Source: Paenibacillus wynnii
GTDB lineage: Bacteria > Bacillota > Bacilli > Paenibacillales > Paenibacillaceae
Assembly: GCF_030812855.1 (NCBI RefSeq)
Contig: NZ_JAUSTK010000011.1
Span: forward strand, 62,001-126,000
Reading direction: 5' to 3'
Length of the DNA: 64,000 bases
Positions within the stretch are counted from its first letter, which is position 1; each line of letters starts with the position of its first letter. Below the pieces are notes generated by a model. The model made no database searches, was not told the DNA's origin, and saw only the letters and a program-made list of their open reading frames with translations. This document shows, in pieces, positions 15,805-24,094 of this stretch. The translations under genes were made by a program, and so were the position numbers.

Positions 15805-16545
15805 TTGGGGAATGCTGCCATGTGGGGTGCAATATCAGGATCAGCGGTTATGATCGGGGCGTTGTTCGCTCTGTATTTAAATATCCCGAAGAAGATCATC
15901 GGGTGGATTATGGCCTTTGGTACAGGAGTATTGATAGGAGCAGCGACGTATGAGCTATTGGGTGATTCAGCAGATAAGAGCGGACTACCCCCCACGATTA
16001 TCGGATTTTTGGCAGGGGCTTTAGTGTTCACTCTTTTTGATTGGTACATCTCCCGTAAAGGGGGAGCCGGGCGTAAACGTTCGGATAGATCGGCTGGACA
16101 GGATAGTCAATCGGGAGTCGGAGGTATGGCGATTTTTGCCGGGACAGTGCTTGATGCCATACCTGAATCCATCATGCTCGGTTCGAGTTTGATTGGTGGG
16201 AAGAGTGTTAGTCTGCTGCTGGTCATCGCCATATTTATAAGCAATATTCCGGAAGGACTATCAAGTACCGCAGGATTGAAGTCAGACGGTTATACAAAAA
16301 AGCGTATAGTACTTTTATGGTCGTCCGTAGTATTGATTTCAATAGTAGCCACAATCGGGGGCTATGTTTTTATGGAACATGTGTCTGACTACACCAAAGC
16401 CATCATTGCTTCCTTCGCGGGAGGCGGTATCATTGCCATGGTATGTTCGAGTATGATGCCGGAGGCGTATGATGAAGGCGGGTCGATAACGGGATTTGTG
16501 GCCGCGCTTGGATTGCTGTGTTCATTAATTTTGGACCACATGTAA
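15805..16545 (+). CDS. ZIP-family metal transporter
   Basis: 246 residues from TTG at 15805, chosen because AGAAGGTGA lies at good spacing; a GTG at 15796 is possible. About eight helices are visible. The metal-binding helix 4 motif is present as GTVLDAIPESIMLG, and helix 5 as ISNIPEGLSSTAGLKSDG; the paired ExxxxG/PEG motifs define ZIP transporters. The cytoplasmic loop between helices 3 and 4 (about residues 81-104) is basic and lacks the histidine-rich stretch seen in many ZIPs. Family members import zinc, manganese or iron; the metal is not resolvable here. Confidence 0.88.
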   Translation: MGNAAMWGAISGSAVMIGALFALYLNIPKKIIGWIMAFGTGVLIGAATYELLGDSADKSGLPPTIIGFLAGALVFTLFDWYISRKGGAGRKRSDRSAGQDSQSGVGGMAIFAGTVLDAIPESIMLGSSLIGGKSVSLLLVIAIFISNIPEGLSSTAGLKSDGYTKKRIVLLWSSVVLISIVATIGGYVFMEHVSDYTKAIIASFAGGGIIAMVCSSMMPEAYDEGGSITGFVAALGLLCSLILDHM

Positions 16546-16548
16546 CAC

Positions 16549-16578
16549 TTGTCTTGTTACTGCTAATCATGGTATAGT
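16549..16578 (+). promoter_or_regulatory. Candidate promoter of the que operon
   Basis: TTGTCT (16549-16554), an 18-bp spacer and TATAGT (16573-16578). The predicted start, about 16585, lies 45 bases before the preQ1 aptamer. Confidence 0.5.
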
Positions 16579-16628
16579 ACTAGACGCACATTAAGTATAA
16601 AGAAGAAATCTGCGGCTAATCTGCGCAG

Positions 16629-16662
16629 GAGAGGTTCGAAAACTCCCTCTATAAAAAACTAA
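16629..16662 (+). promoter_or_regulatory. preQ1-I riboswitch aptamer
   Basis: GAGAGGTTC, then a short loop, CTCCCTCT and ATAAAAAACTAA: this is the minimal preQ1 class I H-type pseudoknot, with GAGG/CCTC as stem 1 and the A-rich tail ending in the conserved CTAA. Downstream are queF-C-D-E, which make and use the preQ1 precursor. A GC stem with T8 (AACGGACCCC ... TCCGTT, about 16756-16796) lies between it and queF and could be part of the expression platform, though the distance (over 200 bases to the start codon) is unusually long. Confidence 0.92.
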
Positions 16663-16876
16663 GACCGCTATCGAATATAAGGCAGCATCTTCATCAATCA
16701 TAGGCTGGATGAGTTCAGGTTTACTGAATCTCTAATTTCTTATATGCAGCGTAATAACGGACCCCTTTTTTTTGACTTGGGGTGGAATCCGTTTCTTAGT
16801 AGAGCCTGTTTACGAAATCTCGTTCTTCTTTCCCATAGGGTAAAATTACCGTAGGAAAAGAGAGGGGTTTTTTGTC

Positions 16877-17377
16877 ATGTCAGAAGGAAGAATAAAAGAG
16901 GATATGCCGGAAGTCACATTGCTTGGAAATCAAGGTACTGCTTATAAGTTCGGGTATGATCCGGCCATTCTTGAGGTGTTTGACAACAAGCATCCAGGCC
17001 GCGACTACTTCGTAAAATTTAATTGTCCTGAGTTCACAAGTTTATGTCCGGTAACCGGTCAGCCTGATTTTGGCACCATGTATATATCGTATATCCCTGA
17101 GCAAAAAATGGTGGAGTCGAAATCCTTGAAATTATATCTGTTCAGCTTCCGCAATCATGGTGATTTCCACGAGGACTGTGTCAACATTATTATGAATGAT
17201 CTTATCGCTCTTATGGAGCCGCGTTATATTGAAGTGTGGGGCAAGTTCACGCCGCGTGGAGGAATATCCATAGATCCTTACTGCAACTGGGGCCGTCCGG
17301 GAACTAAATATGAGGCAATGGCCGAACACCGGTTGATGAATCATGATTTGTATCCAGAAAAGGTCGGAAGCCGTTAA
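16877..17377 (+). CDS. queF: preQ0 (7-cyano-7-deazaguanine) reductase QueF
   Basis: 166 residues, unimodular (Bacillus type). The catalytic cysteine is in [14 protein letters not shown] (about residue 55), which forms a thioimide with the nitrile of preQ0. The NADPH-binding family motif is [21 protein letters not shown] (E/S-K-S-x-K-x-Y-x-x-S-F). The enzyme reduces preQ0 to preQ1. The ribosome site is AGAGGGG. The stop codon overlaps an ATG, but the real start of queC is probably 33 bases further on. Confidence 0.97.
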   Translation: MSEGRIKEDMPEVTLLGNQGTAYKFGYDPAILEVFDNKHPGRDYFVKFNCPEFTSLCPVTGQPDFGTMYISYIPEQKMVESKSLKLYLFSFRNHGDFHEDCVNIIMNDLIALMEPRYIEVWGKFTPRGGISIDPYCNWGRPGTKYEAMAEHRLMNHDLYPEKVGSR

Positions 17378-17409
17378 TGGAAAAGGCTCAAGCGAAGGAG
17401 ATTACTAAA

Positions 17410-18072
17410 ATGAACAGAAGAGCACTTGTCGTATTTAGCGGCGGGCAGGATAGCACGACCTGTCTAATATGGGCTTTGCAGCAGTTTGAGGAAGTACAGG
17501 TGGTAACCTTCAATTATAATCAGCGCCATGCTGCTGAAATTGAAGTTGCGACTGCGATTGCCAATAAATTCAATGTTAAACAACATATTTTGGATTTGGG
17601 CTTGCTGAATCAGCTGGCTCCCAATGCTCTGACACGCGATGATATTGAGATTGCTACGGGAGAAGGAAAGGAGCTGCCAAGTACATTCGTAGATGGCAGA
17701 AACCTGCTGTTCTTATCTTTTGCCGCAATTATGGCTAAGCAGTTTGACTATAATCACATCGTAACCGGCGTATGTCAGACCGATTTCAGCGGATATCCCG
17801 ATTGCCGGGATGTATTCGTGAAGTCTTTGAATGTGACGTTGAATCTTTCAATGGACTATGAGTTTGTAATTCACACACCACTGATGTGGCTCGATAAAAA
17901 AGAAACTTGGCAAATGGCAGATCAATTGGGTTATTTCGATTATGTCCGTGAGCATACACTAACTTGTTATAACGGCATCATTGGCAGCGGCTGCGGAACC
18001 TGTCCGGCTTGCGAGCTGCGCAGCAGAGGGCTTCAGCAATATGAGGCGGAGAGAAAGAAGGTCGACTCTTAA
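17410..18072 (+). CDS. queC: preQ0 synthase QueC
   Basis: 220 residues from ATG 17410, which has a perfect AAGGAG nine bases upstream. The frame is open to an ATG at 17377 without such a site, and Bacillus QueC is about the shorter length. [10 protein letters not shown] is the PP-loop that binds [19 protein letters not shown] near the C-terminus holds the four zinc cysteines. [12 protein letters not shown] and [14 protein letters not shown] are typical. It converts 7-carboxy-7-deazaguanine with ammonia and ATP to preQ0. It ends in a TAATG overlap with queD. Confidence 0.97.
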   Translation: MNRRALVVFSGGQDSTTCLIWALQQFEEVQVVTFNYNQRHAAEIEVATAIANKFNVKQHILDLGLLNQLAPNALTRDDIEIATGEGKELPSTFVDGRNLLFLSFAAIMAKQFDYNHIVTGVCQTDFSGYPDCRDVFVKSLNVTLNLSMDYEFVIHTPLMWLDKKETWQMADQLGYFDYVREHTLTCYNGIIGSGCGTCPACELRSRGLQQYEAERKKVDS

Positions 18073-18554
18073 TGCTTAACGAGGTTTCAGTATGTAAAAT
18101 CTTTACCTTTGATTCAGCACATCAATTGGTTGGTCATAAAGGGAAATGCAGTAACCTGCATGGACATACCTATAAGCTTGAGGTTGTTCTAAAGGGGCGC
18201 CCCCTCACAACTGGAGGGCATTCGGATGAAGGGTTCGTTATAGATTTCAGTGATATGAAAACCCTTGTAAAAGAAGCCGTGGTTGATCGGCTGGATCACT
18301 CTTTTCTGGCCATGGGCAACGAACCTGTTCTGGAAACGCTTGTGAACACAGGCTCCAAGGTATCTCATTTATCCTTTCGTACAACCGTAGAGAATATGTC
18401 TTGTTATATCGCATATCAGCTTAAGCTGGCGGGTCTTCCACTATATTCGGTTAAGCTATGGGAGACACCTACTGCATGGGCTGAGGTGCTATCGGAGGAT
18501 ATTCCTGATGAAGGTCCGGCTTACCGCCTGTATGGGGGCTGCGATTGTGAGTAA
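18072..18554 (+). CDS. queD: 6-carboxy-5,6,7,8-tetrahydropterin synthase QueD
   Basis: 160 residues. The zinc-binding histidines are in FDSAHQL and NLHGHTYKLEV, with the catalytic cysteine in GKCSNLHGH; the C-terminus has VKLWETPTAWAEV. This is the PTPS/QueD fold, which converts dihydroneopterin triphosphate to carboxy-tetrahydropterin, the second step of the 7-deazaguanine pathway. It starts inside the queC stop (TAATG) and overlaps queE by eight bases, so translation is coupled. Confidence 0.96.
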   Translation: MLNEVSVCKIFTFDSAHQLVGHKGKCSNLHGHTYKLEVVLKGRPLTTGGHSDEGFVIDFSDMKTLVKEAVVDRLDHSFLAMGNEPVLETLVNTGSKVSHLSFRTTVENMSCYIAYQLKLAGLPLYSVKLWETPTAWAEVLSEDIPDEGPAYRLYGGCDCE

Positions 18555-19269
18555 AATACCTGTTATTGAAATGTTTGGTCCAACTATTCAGGGTGAAGGT
18601 GCGGTTATTGGTGTCAAAACCATGTTTGTTCGTACTTACGGCTGTGACTATCGCTGCAGCTGGTGTGATTCTGCATTTACTTGGGACGGCACTGCTAAAG
18701 ACAAAGTGCGTATGCTGAGTGCCGATGATATCATTGCGGAACTGACGGAGCTTGCCGGCAATAACTTCAATTGTGTAACCATCTCGGGCGGCAATCCTGC
18801 TCTAATCGGTGAGGGCATGATGGATCTTATCGTTAAGCTTCAGGAGCGCGGGATAAAGGTAGCTATCGAAACACAGGGCAGCAAATGGCAGGATTGGCTC
18901 AGCAGAGTGGATATGCTGACAATCAGCCCTAAGCCGCCAAGTTCAGGTATGAATACGGATTGGTCAGTGTTGGATACAGTTATGATCAAAATAAAGACGG
19001 GCAGTGTCTCATCCTACAGCTTGAAAGTTGTCGTTTTTGGAGATGAAGATTACGAGTATGCCCGAACTGTTCATGAAAGATATCCTGAGGTTCCTTTTTA
19101 CCTTCAGACGGGAAATGAGGATGTAACGGAAGAAGGGGATATCTCAGGTCGGCTGCTGGGACGTCTGGAATGGCTATTCAATAAAGTTATTGAGGATCCC
19201 CGAATGAACGATGCACGAGTACTCCCGCAACTGCATGCCCTTATTTGGCATAATAAAAGAGGGAAATAA
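18547..19269 (+). CDS. queE: 7-carboxy-7-deazaguanine synthase QueE (radical SAM)
   Basis: 240 residues from GTG 18547, aligned with the Bacillus start (SKIPVIEMFGPTIQGEG against AKEIPVLEIFGPTIQGEG); in-frame ATGs at 18508 and 18532 are less likely. GCDYRCSWCDSAF is the CxxxCxxC 4Fe-4S radical-SAM motif. VTISGGNPAL, AIETQGSKWQDW, LTISPKPPSSGM and PFYLQTGNEDV are conserved. It rearranges carboxy-tetrahydropterin to CDG. It is the last gene of queF-C-D-E. queA, tgt and folE are not in the window. Confidence 0.97.
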   Translation: MSKIPVIEMFGPTIQGEGAVIGVKTMFVRTYGCDYRCSWCDSAFTWDGTAKDKVRMLSADDIIAELTELAGNNFNCVTISGGNPALIGEGMMDLIVKLQERGIKVAIETQGSKWQDWLSRVDMLTISPKPPSSGMNTDWSVLDTVMIKIKTGSVSSYSLKVVVFGDEDYEYARTVHERYPEVPFYLQTGNEDVTEEGDISGRLLGRLEWLFNKVIEDPRMNDARVLPQLHALIWHNKRGK

Positions 19270-19288
19270 TCCTCCAAATAGAAATAGT

Positions 19289-19325
19289 AAAGACAGTTCC
19301 TATCGATAGGTGCTGTCTTTTTTTC
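19289..19325 (+). terminator. Rho-independent terminator of the que operon
   Basis: AAAGACAG with CTGTCTTT encloses an inner CCTATCGATAGG palindrome, followed by T7. Confidence 0.92.
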
Positions 19326-19397
19326 GGCTATACTGATACAAAAAAGCGTTAACCATCGTCTTACTTATAGCTGCAGCAGATAAGGAGGCTTTACCAA

Positions 19398-19916
19398 ATG
19401 GAAATTCCGGAGTCCGAAGGGTTTCGAACCATATTTTATGAACACTATCCCATTGTACGCAGAAAACTGGTCGCATTGGTGCGAGATGAAGTTGCTGCCG
19501 ATGACCTGGCTCAGGATGTATTCTTGAGGTTATACCGTAACCCGCCCAATGATCCAGCCGCGTTAGGTGCTTGGCTACATAGAGTTCTAACTCGGATTGG
19601 ATACGATTATATGGATAAAAAAGCAAGAGAGCGGAGATTGCAGAGCAAACAGGAGATGTATTTCGATACGGAGGCATCACTACCCTCAGGTGAAGATGCT
19701 ATGCTGCGTAAACTAGATCAGGAGGATATTCGGGAATGGCTGGATGGACTTCCTGATAGAGACCGACAGGCGCTTCTGCTTCGCTATTCCGGTTACAGTT
19801 ATACGGAGATCGCAGGGGAGCTTGGTGTTAAGCCGCCGGTTGTAGGGACTCTATTGCACCGCGCTACCCAAAGATTAAGGCAAAATGCAGCAAAGTCACT
19901 CCCACAGCTTGATTAG
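19398..19916 (+). CDS. ECF-type RNA polymerase sigma factor (SigY-like)
   Basis: 172 residues; AAGGAGGCTTT precedes the ATG. Region 2 includes FYEHYPIVRRKLVALVRDEVAADDLAQDVFLRLYRN. Region 4 includes WLDGLPDRDRQALLLRYSGYSYTEIAGELGVKPPVVGTLLHRATQRLRQ, a helix-turn-helix binding the -35. It begins a four-gene run (sigma, membrane protein, ABC ATPase, ABC permease) resembling Bacillus sigY-yxlCDEFG. A possible ECF self-promoter (TGATAC at 19334, CGTC at 19357, 17-bp spacer) lies upstream, but the -35 lacks the usual AAC. Confidence 0.93.
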   Translation: MEIPESEGFRTIFYEHYPIVRRKLVALVRDEVAADDLAQDVFLRLYRNPPNDPAALGAWLHRVLTRIGYDYMDKKARERRLQSKQEMYFDTEASLPSGEDAMLRKLDQEDIREWLDGLPDRDRQALLLRYSGYSYTEIAGELGVKPPVVGTLLHRATQRLRQNAAKSLPQLD

Positions 19917-19947
19917 ACAGTAAGAGAACGATTAGGAGGTAATAATA

Positions 19948-21081
19948 ATGGCTAACAAACCTATAAATGATGCTAGTGAAAAGCAAAAAATTGAGGAGGC
20001 CTGGAGTCTCTTGCAAGGAAAGCTAGCTAATGAGCCGGTAAATCCCATCTGGGCGGAGTGGGGCCAGCTTGCAGAACAATCAACGCCAAATGGCAATGAA
20101 GAAGTCACTAGTGCTCATACTACGGATGCAAGTACGCCAATGGTGCAATCCGTATCTCCTTTAGAGTTGCAAGGCAAACTTGGAGTAGATATACAGGCAT
20201 CGCCACGAACGAAACGTAGAGGGATGAACCGTCGTCGCAAATGGGCCACCGTTGCTGCAGGTGTAGCTGTTTTTGCCGCAATCCTCGCTACACCGGTTGG
20301 CAATACAGCAATGGCGTCCATCTTGAATCAATTTCGTATGCAGGATGTAACGGTTGTTAATGAAAGTGACCTGCGAAATATATTCACTCAGATTACAGAG
20401 AATGGTGACATTCAAGAGTCGGCTAATAAGTTCGGTATTTTCTCCAGCTCATCAGGTACAATTAACGGTGGACTGCCTTTGGATAAAATTTCAGATACCT
20501 TGGGTTATGCGCCTCTAAGCACTGTCGTGACCGATAGCCAGAAGACCGTTAGTGTTAACCCTTCACAAGAGATTACGCTCAATCTTCATGTAGATGAGGT
20601 GAACAAAGCAATGAAACGGTTGGGAGCCGAGCAGTTATTGCCCGAATCGATTGATGGGAAGCCGATTACGCTCTCCATCCCTGAAATGGTGAATTACAGC
20701 CTATCTCCTGATAAGGAGCATTGGGCTAGCCTAACACAAATGAATACTCCAACAATAACCGTAGATCCCTCTATTAAAGTAGAAGAGGCGGTAGAGGCCA
20801 TAATTAACTTCCCGCTGCTGCCAGATTATTTGAAATCAAGCTTGAAGCAAAGCCGGATTCTATCTGGTGAAATTCCAATGCCGCTAATTGCGGGGGAGGG
20901 TACTGAGCAATTGACTATAGGCAGTACAATCGTCATTATGAACCATTATGACAGCCCTCAAGGAGCTTTGTATGACGCAACATGGGTTCAAAATGGGCAA
21001 TTGTTTCAGTTCCACGGGGGTGACATTTACGAAGGCAAAGAAAAATTCATAGCGAAGCTTCAGGAGTTGATTAAACCATGA
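19948..21081 (+). CDS. Membrane protein, probable anti-sigma factor
   Basis: 377 residues; TAGGAGGTAATAATA precedes the ATG. An N-terminal cytoplasmic part (about 1-95) contains no zinc-binding HxxxCxxC motif. A single membrane helix lies at about 96-115 (KWATVAAGVAVFAAILATPVG), followed by a 260-residue extracytoplasmic domain with DKISDTLGYAPLSTV and ITVDPSIKVEEAVEAIINFPLLP. Position directly after an ECF sigma gene and single-pass topology suggest an anti-sigma factor. The absence of the zinc motif and the large outer domain set it apart from classic ZAS proteins. The role is inferred from context. It overlaps the next gene by four bases. Confidence 0.8.
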   Translation: MANKPINDASEKQKIEEAWSLLQGKLANEPVNPIWAEWGQLAEQSTPNGNEEVTSAHTTDASTPMVQSVSPLELQGKLGVDIQASPRTKRRGMNRRRKWATVAAGVAVFAAILATPVGNTAMASILNQFRMQDVTVVNESDLRNIFTQITENGDIQESANKFGIFSSSSGTINGGLPLDKISDTLGYAPLSTVVTDSQKTVSVNPSQEITLNLHVDEVNKAMKRLGAEQLLPESIDGKPITLSIPEMVNYSLSPDKEHWASLTQMNTPTITVDPSIKVEEAVEAIINFPLLPDYLKSSLKQSRILSGEIPMPLIAGEGTEQLTIGSTIVIMNHYDSPQGALYDATWVQNGQLFQFHGGDIYEGKEKFIAKLQELIKP

Positions 21082-22064
21082 GTGTTGCAGCGATAGAAGC
21101 CACAGGATTAACCAAAGAATATTCAAATGGGCGTGGCTGCCGTGACGTATCGATTTCGGTAGGGAAAGGGGAAGCCTTTGGCTTCCTCGGCCCTAACGGT
21201 GCCGGGAAAAGTACCTTTGTCAAAATGCTTGTGGGCCTCATTAATCCTTCATATGGGAGTGCAACTATATTAGGCCACAAGATCGGATCACTGGAAGCTA
21301 AATCATTAATAGGTTATTTGCCGGAATTGTATCGATATCAAGAATGGCTGACCGGAGAAGAAGTGATAAGACTTCATGCACGACTATGCAAGATGGAACG
21401 TTCCACTGCAGATCAACGAATTCCAGAGCTACTTGAGAAAGTTGGGATTGGAAGGCGTGGAAGGGACCGGGTTAAGCATTATTCCAAAGGGATGCAGCAG
21501 CGCCTGGGTCTTGCTTGTGCACTGGTTAATGATCCTGCTATCTTATTTCTAGATGAACCGTCTTCCGCACTGGATCCGATTGGCAGAATGGAAGTAAGAA
21601 CAATTCTGGAGAACTTGAAGAAAAAGGGGACAACGATATTCCTTAACTCCCACCTTCTAGAAGATGTTGAATTGTTATGTGACCGGATGGCACTTTTAAA
21701 TGATGGTGTGATCCTGCGTCATGGTAAAGTATCCGAGGTACTGAATAAGCGAACAAGCTGGCATTTTAAAGTCGGCGGGTTTTCGCCTTTTTTGCTGTCT
21801 TGGTTGAATGAACGCAGTGGTTTGCAAATCAGGATTTCTACCTCTAATGGTGACTCCACTGCTTTGGAGTTCTCATCGTCCCTGGACAGCAGTGTAGTGT
21901 GGTTAGAAGCTGAACTGGAGAATGAGGAGCAAGCTGGATGGCTGAATGCTCTGATTGTAGAGCAAGGAATGACTCTATATGAGGTTTCACATAAGAAAGA
22001 ACGTCTGGAAGAATGGTTTATGAGTGCCGTATCGGGTCTCAGCCATAGAGGTGAACGGGCATGA
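21078..22064 (+). CDS. ABC transporter ATP-binding protein
   Basis: 328 residues. Walker A is GPNGAGKST, followed by the Q-loop region GYLPELYRYQEWLTG. The signature is YSKGMQQRLGLA, Walker B ILFLDEPSSALDP and the H-loop NSHLLEDV. A C-terminal extension of about 100 residues follows. This is the DrrA/CcmA-like ATPase of an ABC-2 exporter. It overlaps both neighbours by four bases (ATGA), so the ATPase, its permease and the putative anti-sigma factor are translated together. YxlF is the closest analogue I can name, from context. Confidence 0.95.
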   Translation: MSVAAIEATGLTKEYSNGRGCRDVSISVGKGEAFGFLGPNGAGKSTFVKMLVGLINPSYGSATILGHKIGSLEAKSLIGYLPELYRYQEWLTGEEVIRLHARLCKMERSTADQRIPELLEKVGIGRRGRDRVKHYSKGMQQRLGLACALVNDPAILFLDEPSSALDPIGRMEVRTILENLKKKGTTIFLNSHLLEDVELLCDRMALLNDGVILRHGKVSEVLNKRTSWHFKVGGFSPFLLSWLNERSGLQIRISTSNGDSTALEFSSSLDSSVVWLEAELENEEQAGWLNALIVEQGMTLYEVSHKKERLEEWFMSAVSGLSHRGERA

Positions 22065-22939
22065 ACATAATCATGAGTATGACATGGAAGGAATTACTGC
22101 GGAAAAGGGTTATGCTGCTTACATTGATCATGACTGTAGTATTTCTAATCGGGTTCTGGTTTGTGGCTGGAGCCATTGGGGGAAATGATTCATTCGAGGG
22201 CACTGATATAAATAGTGCTGAGCAGTTGATACAACGTTTTGCGAATGGAGCATTCATTTTAACGTTCGGTTTTTTCTTTGGAGCGTTTGTAATTGCATTT
22301 CTGTCCATTTTCAGCTCCTTCTCAGCTTTATCTGGAGAAGCAGAGCAGGGAGTGCTGCAGGCGTTACTTCCCCGGCCTCTTCCGCGCTGGAAATGGTATC
22401 TTGGACGTTGGCTTGGATACGTAATATTCGGAGCGGCTTATGCTTTGCTGCTGTTTATAGCTATTTTACTTATAACTCAAGCCCATGCTGCTATTCCTAG
22501 AGATTTGTTTATTTTATTAAAATCTTTTCTACTGTTCGCATCCGTTGTCCCGGTGATCATTTCAATTTCAATGCTTGGCTCGGGATTTTTATCGGCTATT
22601 GGTAATGGAGTCTTTATGACCATGCTCTACGGAGCAGGATGGCTTGGGGGGATGATTGACAAAGTAAGCGGATCCCTTCCTTTAAAGCCCGATGCCCTTC
22701 AGTCTCTTCAAAATATGACGGGATTGATGTCACTGATCATACCAGCAGATGGCTTACAACGTAAAATGATTGCTGAGCTCTTCAGCTTTAATGAGTTGAG
22801 CGGCATGTTACCGATTAATGAGAGCTTCTTCGGAGTTGCTGATGCGATACCGTCTAATTCTTTTGTTATCTATGCTGTTTTGTATACGGTAGTTGTACTT
22901 TTAATGGGGATGTATCGTTTTGAACGAAAAGATTTATAA
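22061..22939 (+). CDS. ABC-2 family permease
   Basis: 292 residues with about six hydrophobic segments, including FLIGFWFVAGAIGG, FILTFGFFFGAFVIAFLSIFSSF and the GEAEQGVLQALLPRPLPRWKWYLGRWLGY block typical of ABC-2 permeases, where the cytoplasmic loop contacts the ATPase. It pairs with the overlapping upstream ATPase. The substrate is unknown. In the sigY-like arrangement such exporters are thought to relate to envelope stress or a peptide toxin. A large bidirectional terminator follows at once. Confidence 0.92.
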   Translation: MNIIMSMTWKELLRKRVMLLTLIMTVVFLIGFWFVAGAIGGNDSFEGTDINSAEQLIQRFANGAFILTFGFFFGAFVIAFLSIFSSFSALSGEAEQGVLQALLPRPLPRWKWYLGRWLGYVIFGAAYALLLFIAILLITQAHAAIPRDLFILLKSFLLFASVVPVIISISMLGSGFLSAIGNGVFMTMLYGAGWLGGMIDKVSGSLPLKPDALQSLQNMTGLMSLIIPADGLQRKMIAELFSFNELSGMLPINESFFGVADAIPSNSFVIYAVLYTVVVLLMGMYRFERKDL

Positions 22940-23000
22940 AAAAACCCTCTTGAATCGTCAGCCGACTTCCAGTTCGGCTGTAACCTCAAGAGGGTTTTCT
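22940..23000. terminator. Large bidirectional terminator
   Basis: Outer stem AAAACCCTCTTGA (22941-22953) with TCAAGAGGGTTTT (22986-22998) and a nested inner stem CAGCCGA / TCGGCTG. It has T tracts on both strands and lies between two convergent genes. Confidence 0.92.
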
Positions 23001-23443
23001 CATAGAGCAGCAGGTATAGATAAGATTTCGATATCCTGCTTCATTGGCGACTCATCCTGGTCAGTGCGCTGACAGTTGAGCAATTGATAACTAATTGAAT
23101 CCTTCTCTTTTGTTTTGCTTAGTTTTTCACAAGTATATGTAGTCATATGGCTGCCATTTTTGTCTTTTCTCGAATCGTCTTTTAGAAGTATTACACCTTG
23201 TTTACGGGTTAAATATAGAAATATAGGATCGCCTTCCTTGGTGAACCGAGCGATTCTAATCTCATTTCCCTTCTCCAACTGAACCCCGTTATAAAATTCG
23301 TCCATTTTGTCGATGTTGCCCACCACGCCGTAGTCAGAAACAACATCGCCGTGCTGGATGGCTTCTTCAGGAGTCGATATTCGGCCACAGGCGGGTATTA
23401 GTAGAGTAAACAACACCATAGATAACCAGAACCGATTCTTCAT
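23000..23443 (-). CDS. Lipoprotein, DUF4362-like
   Basis: 147 residues; ACAGGAGGAA precedes the ATG. A short signal peptide ends in the lipobox IPAC (Cys at about residue 19). The mature part has HGDVVSDYGVVGNIDKMDEFYNGVQ and NEIRIARFTKEGDPIFLYL, a pattern I associate with DUF4362 lipoproteins of Bacillales, whose function is unknown. Two later cysteines (YTCEKL, LLNCQR) could form a disulfide. It is probably monocistronic and convergent with the ABC operon. Confidence 0.82.
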   Translation of the reverse strand: MKNRFWLSMVLFTLLIPACGRISTPEEAIQHGDVVSDYGVVGNIDKMDEFYNGVQLEKGNEIRIARFTKEGDPIFLYLTRKQGVILLKDDSRKDKNGSHMTTYTCEKLSKTKEKDSISYQLLNCQRTDQDESPMKQDIEILSIPAAL

Positions 23444-23516
23444 CCTAAAAATTCCTCCTGTAGAAGAGAATATGTATAAGCATATATATGTTGTAAGTAT
23501 AATTTAAAATAGACAT

Positions 23517-23560
23517 AAAAGCCCTTTTGTTTTCCTGTTAAGGAAGCCAAAAGGGCTTTT
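23517..23560 (-). terminator. Terminator of the HxlR gene
   Basis: A perfect 13-bp stem (AAAAGCCCTTTTG / CAAAAGGGCTTTT) with an 18-base loop, just past the end of the minus-strand regulator gene. Confidence 0.88.
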
Positions 23561-23575
23561 AGATGAACCGCAGCA

Positions 23576-23902
23576 TTAATTGTTTACGCCGATCTTTACC
23601 CACTCCGTTGACCAATTGCCGATTTCTCCAAGAATGGGGGCCAACGCAGTACCTTTACTTGTAAGCGAATATTCAATCCTCACAGGCATCTCCGGATAAA
23701 CGGTACGCTCAATGATTCCTTCATTCTCCATTTCCTTAAGTCGATCTGACAAAACTTTGCCGCTGAGATTAGACAGACAGTGCTCAATTTCACCAAACCG
23801 GCGTGGGCCGGGCATAAGAACGAATACGATGAGCGCTACCCAACGCTTACTTAGCAAATCAACTGCTTTTTCAAAGCGTGGACACATTTCAAAATCATTC
23901 AT
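23576..23902 (-). CDS. HxlR-family transcriptional regulator
   Basis: 108 residues from the ATG with AGGGGTG six bases upstream; seven more codons are open before it. CPRFEKAVDLLSKRWVALIVFVLMPGPRRFGEIEHCLSNLSGKVLSDRLKEMENEGIIERTVYPEMPVRIEYSLTSKG is a complete HxlR winged helix-turn-helix, with the conserved N-terminal cysteine often used for thiol or aldehyde sensing. It is divergent from the GTP cyclohydrolase II homologue across 190 bases, so it probably regulates that gene and itself. Confidence 0.92.
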   Translation of the reverse strand: MNDFEMCPRFEKAVDLLSKRWVALIVFVLMPGPRRFGEIEHCLSNLSGKVLSDRLKEMENEGIIERTVYPEMPVRIEYSLTSKGTALAPILGEIGNWSTEWVKIGVNN

Positions 23903-24094
23903 CAGCATCACCCCTGCGTTCATTATATCACAAACTTACAAAAAGTAATTATAAATATTTAAATATATGTTATTACTTGACGAACTTATATTACAATGAT
24001 AAACTAACTTACAAATAGTTACTAAGCAAAAGTGTTTATTTAAATCCCGTGATTCTATATACTTATAATATGACCTACAAGGATGGTGTGTTTC

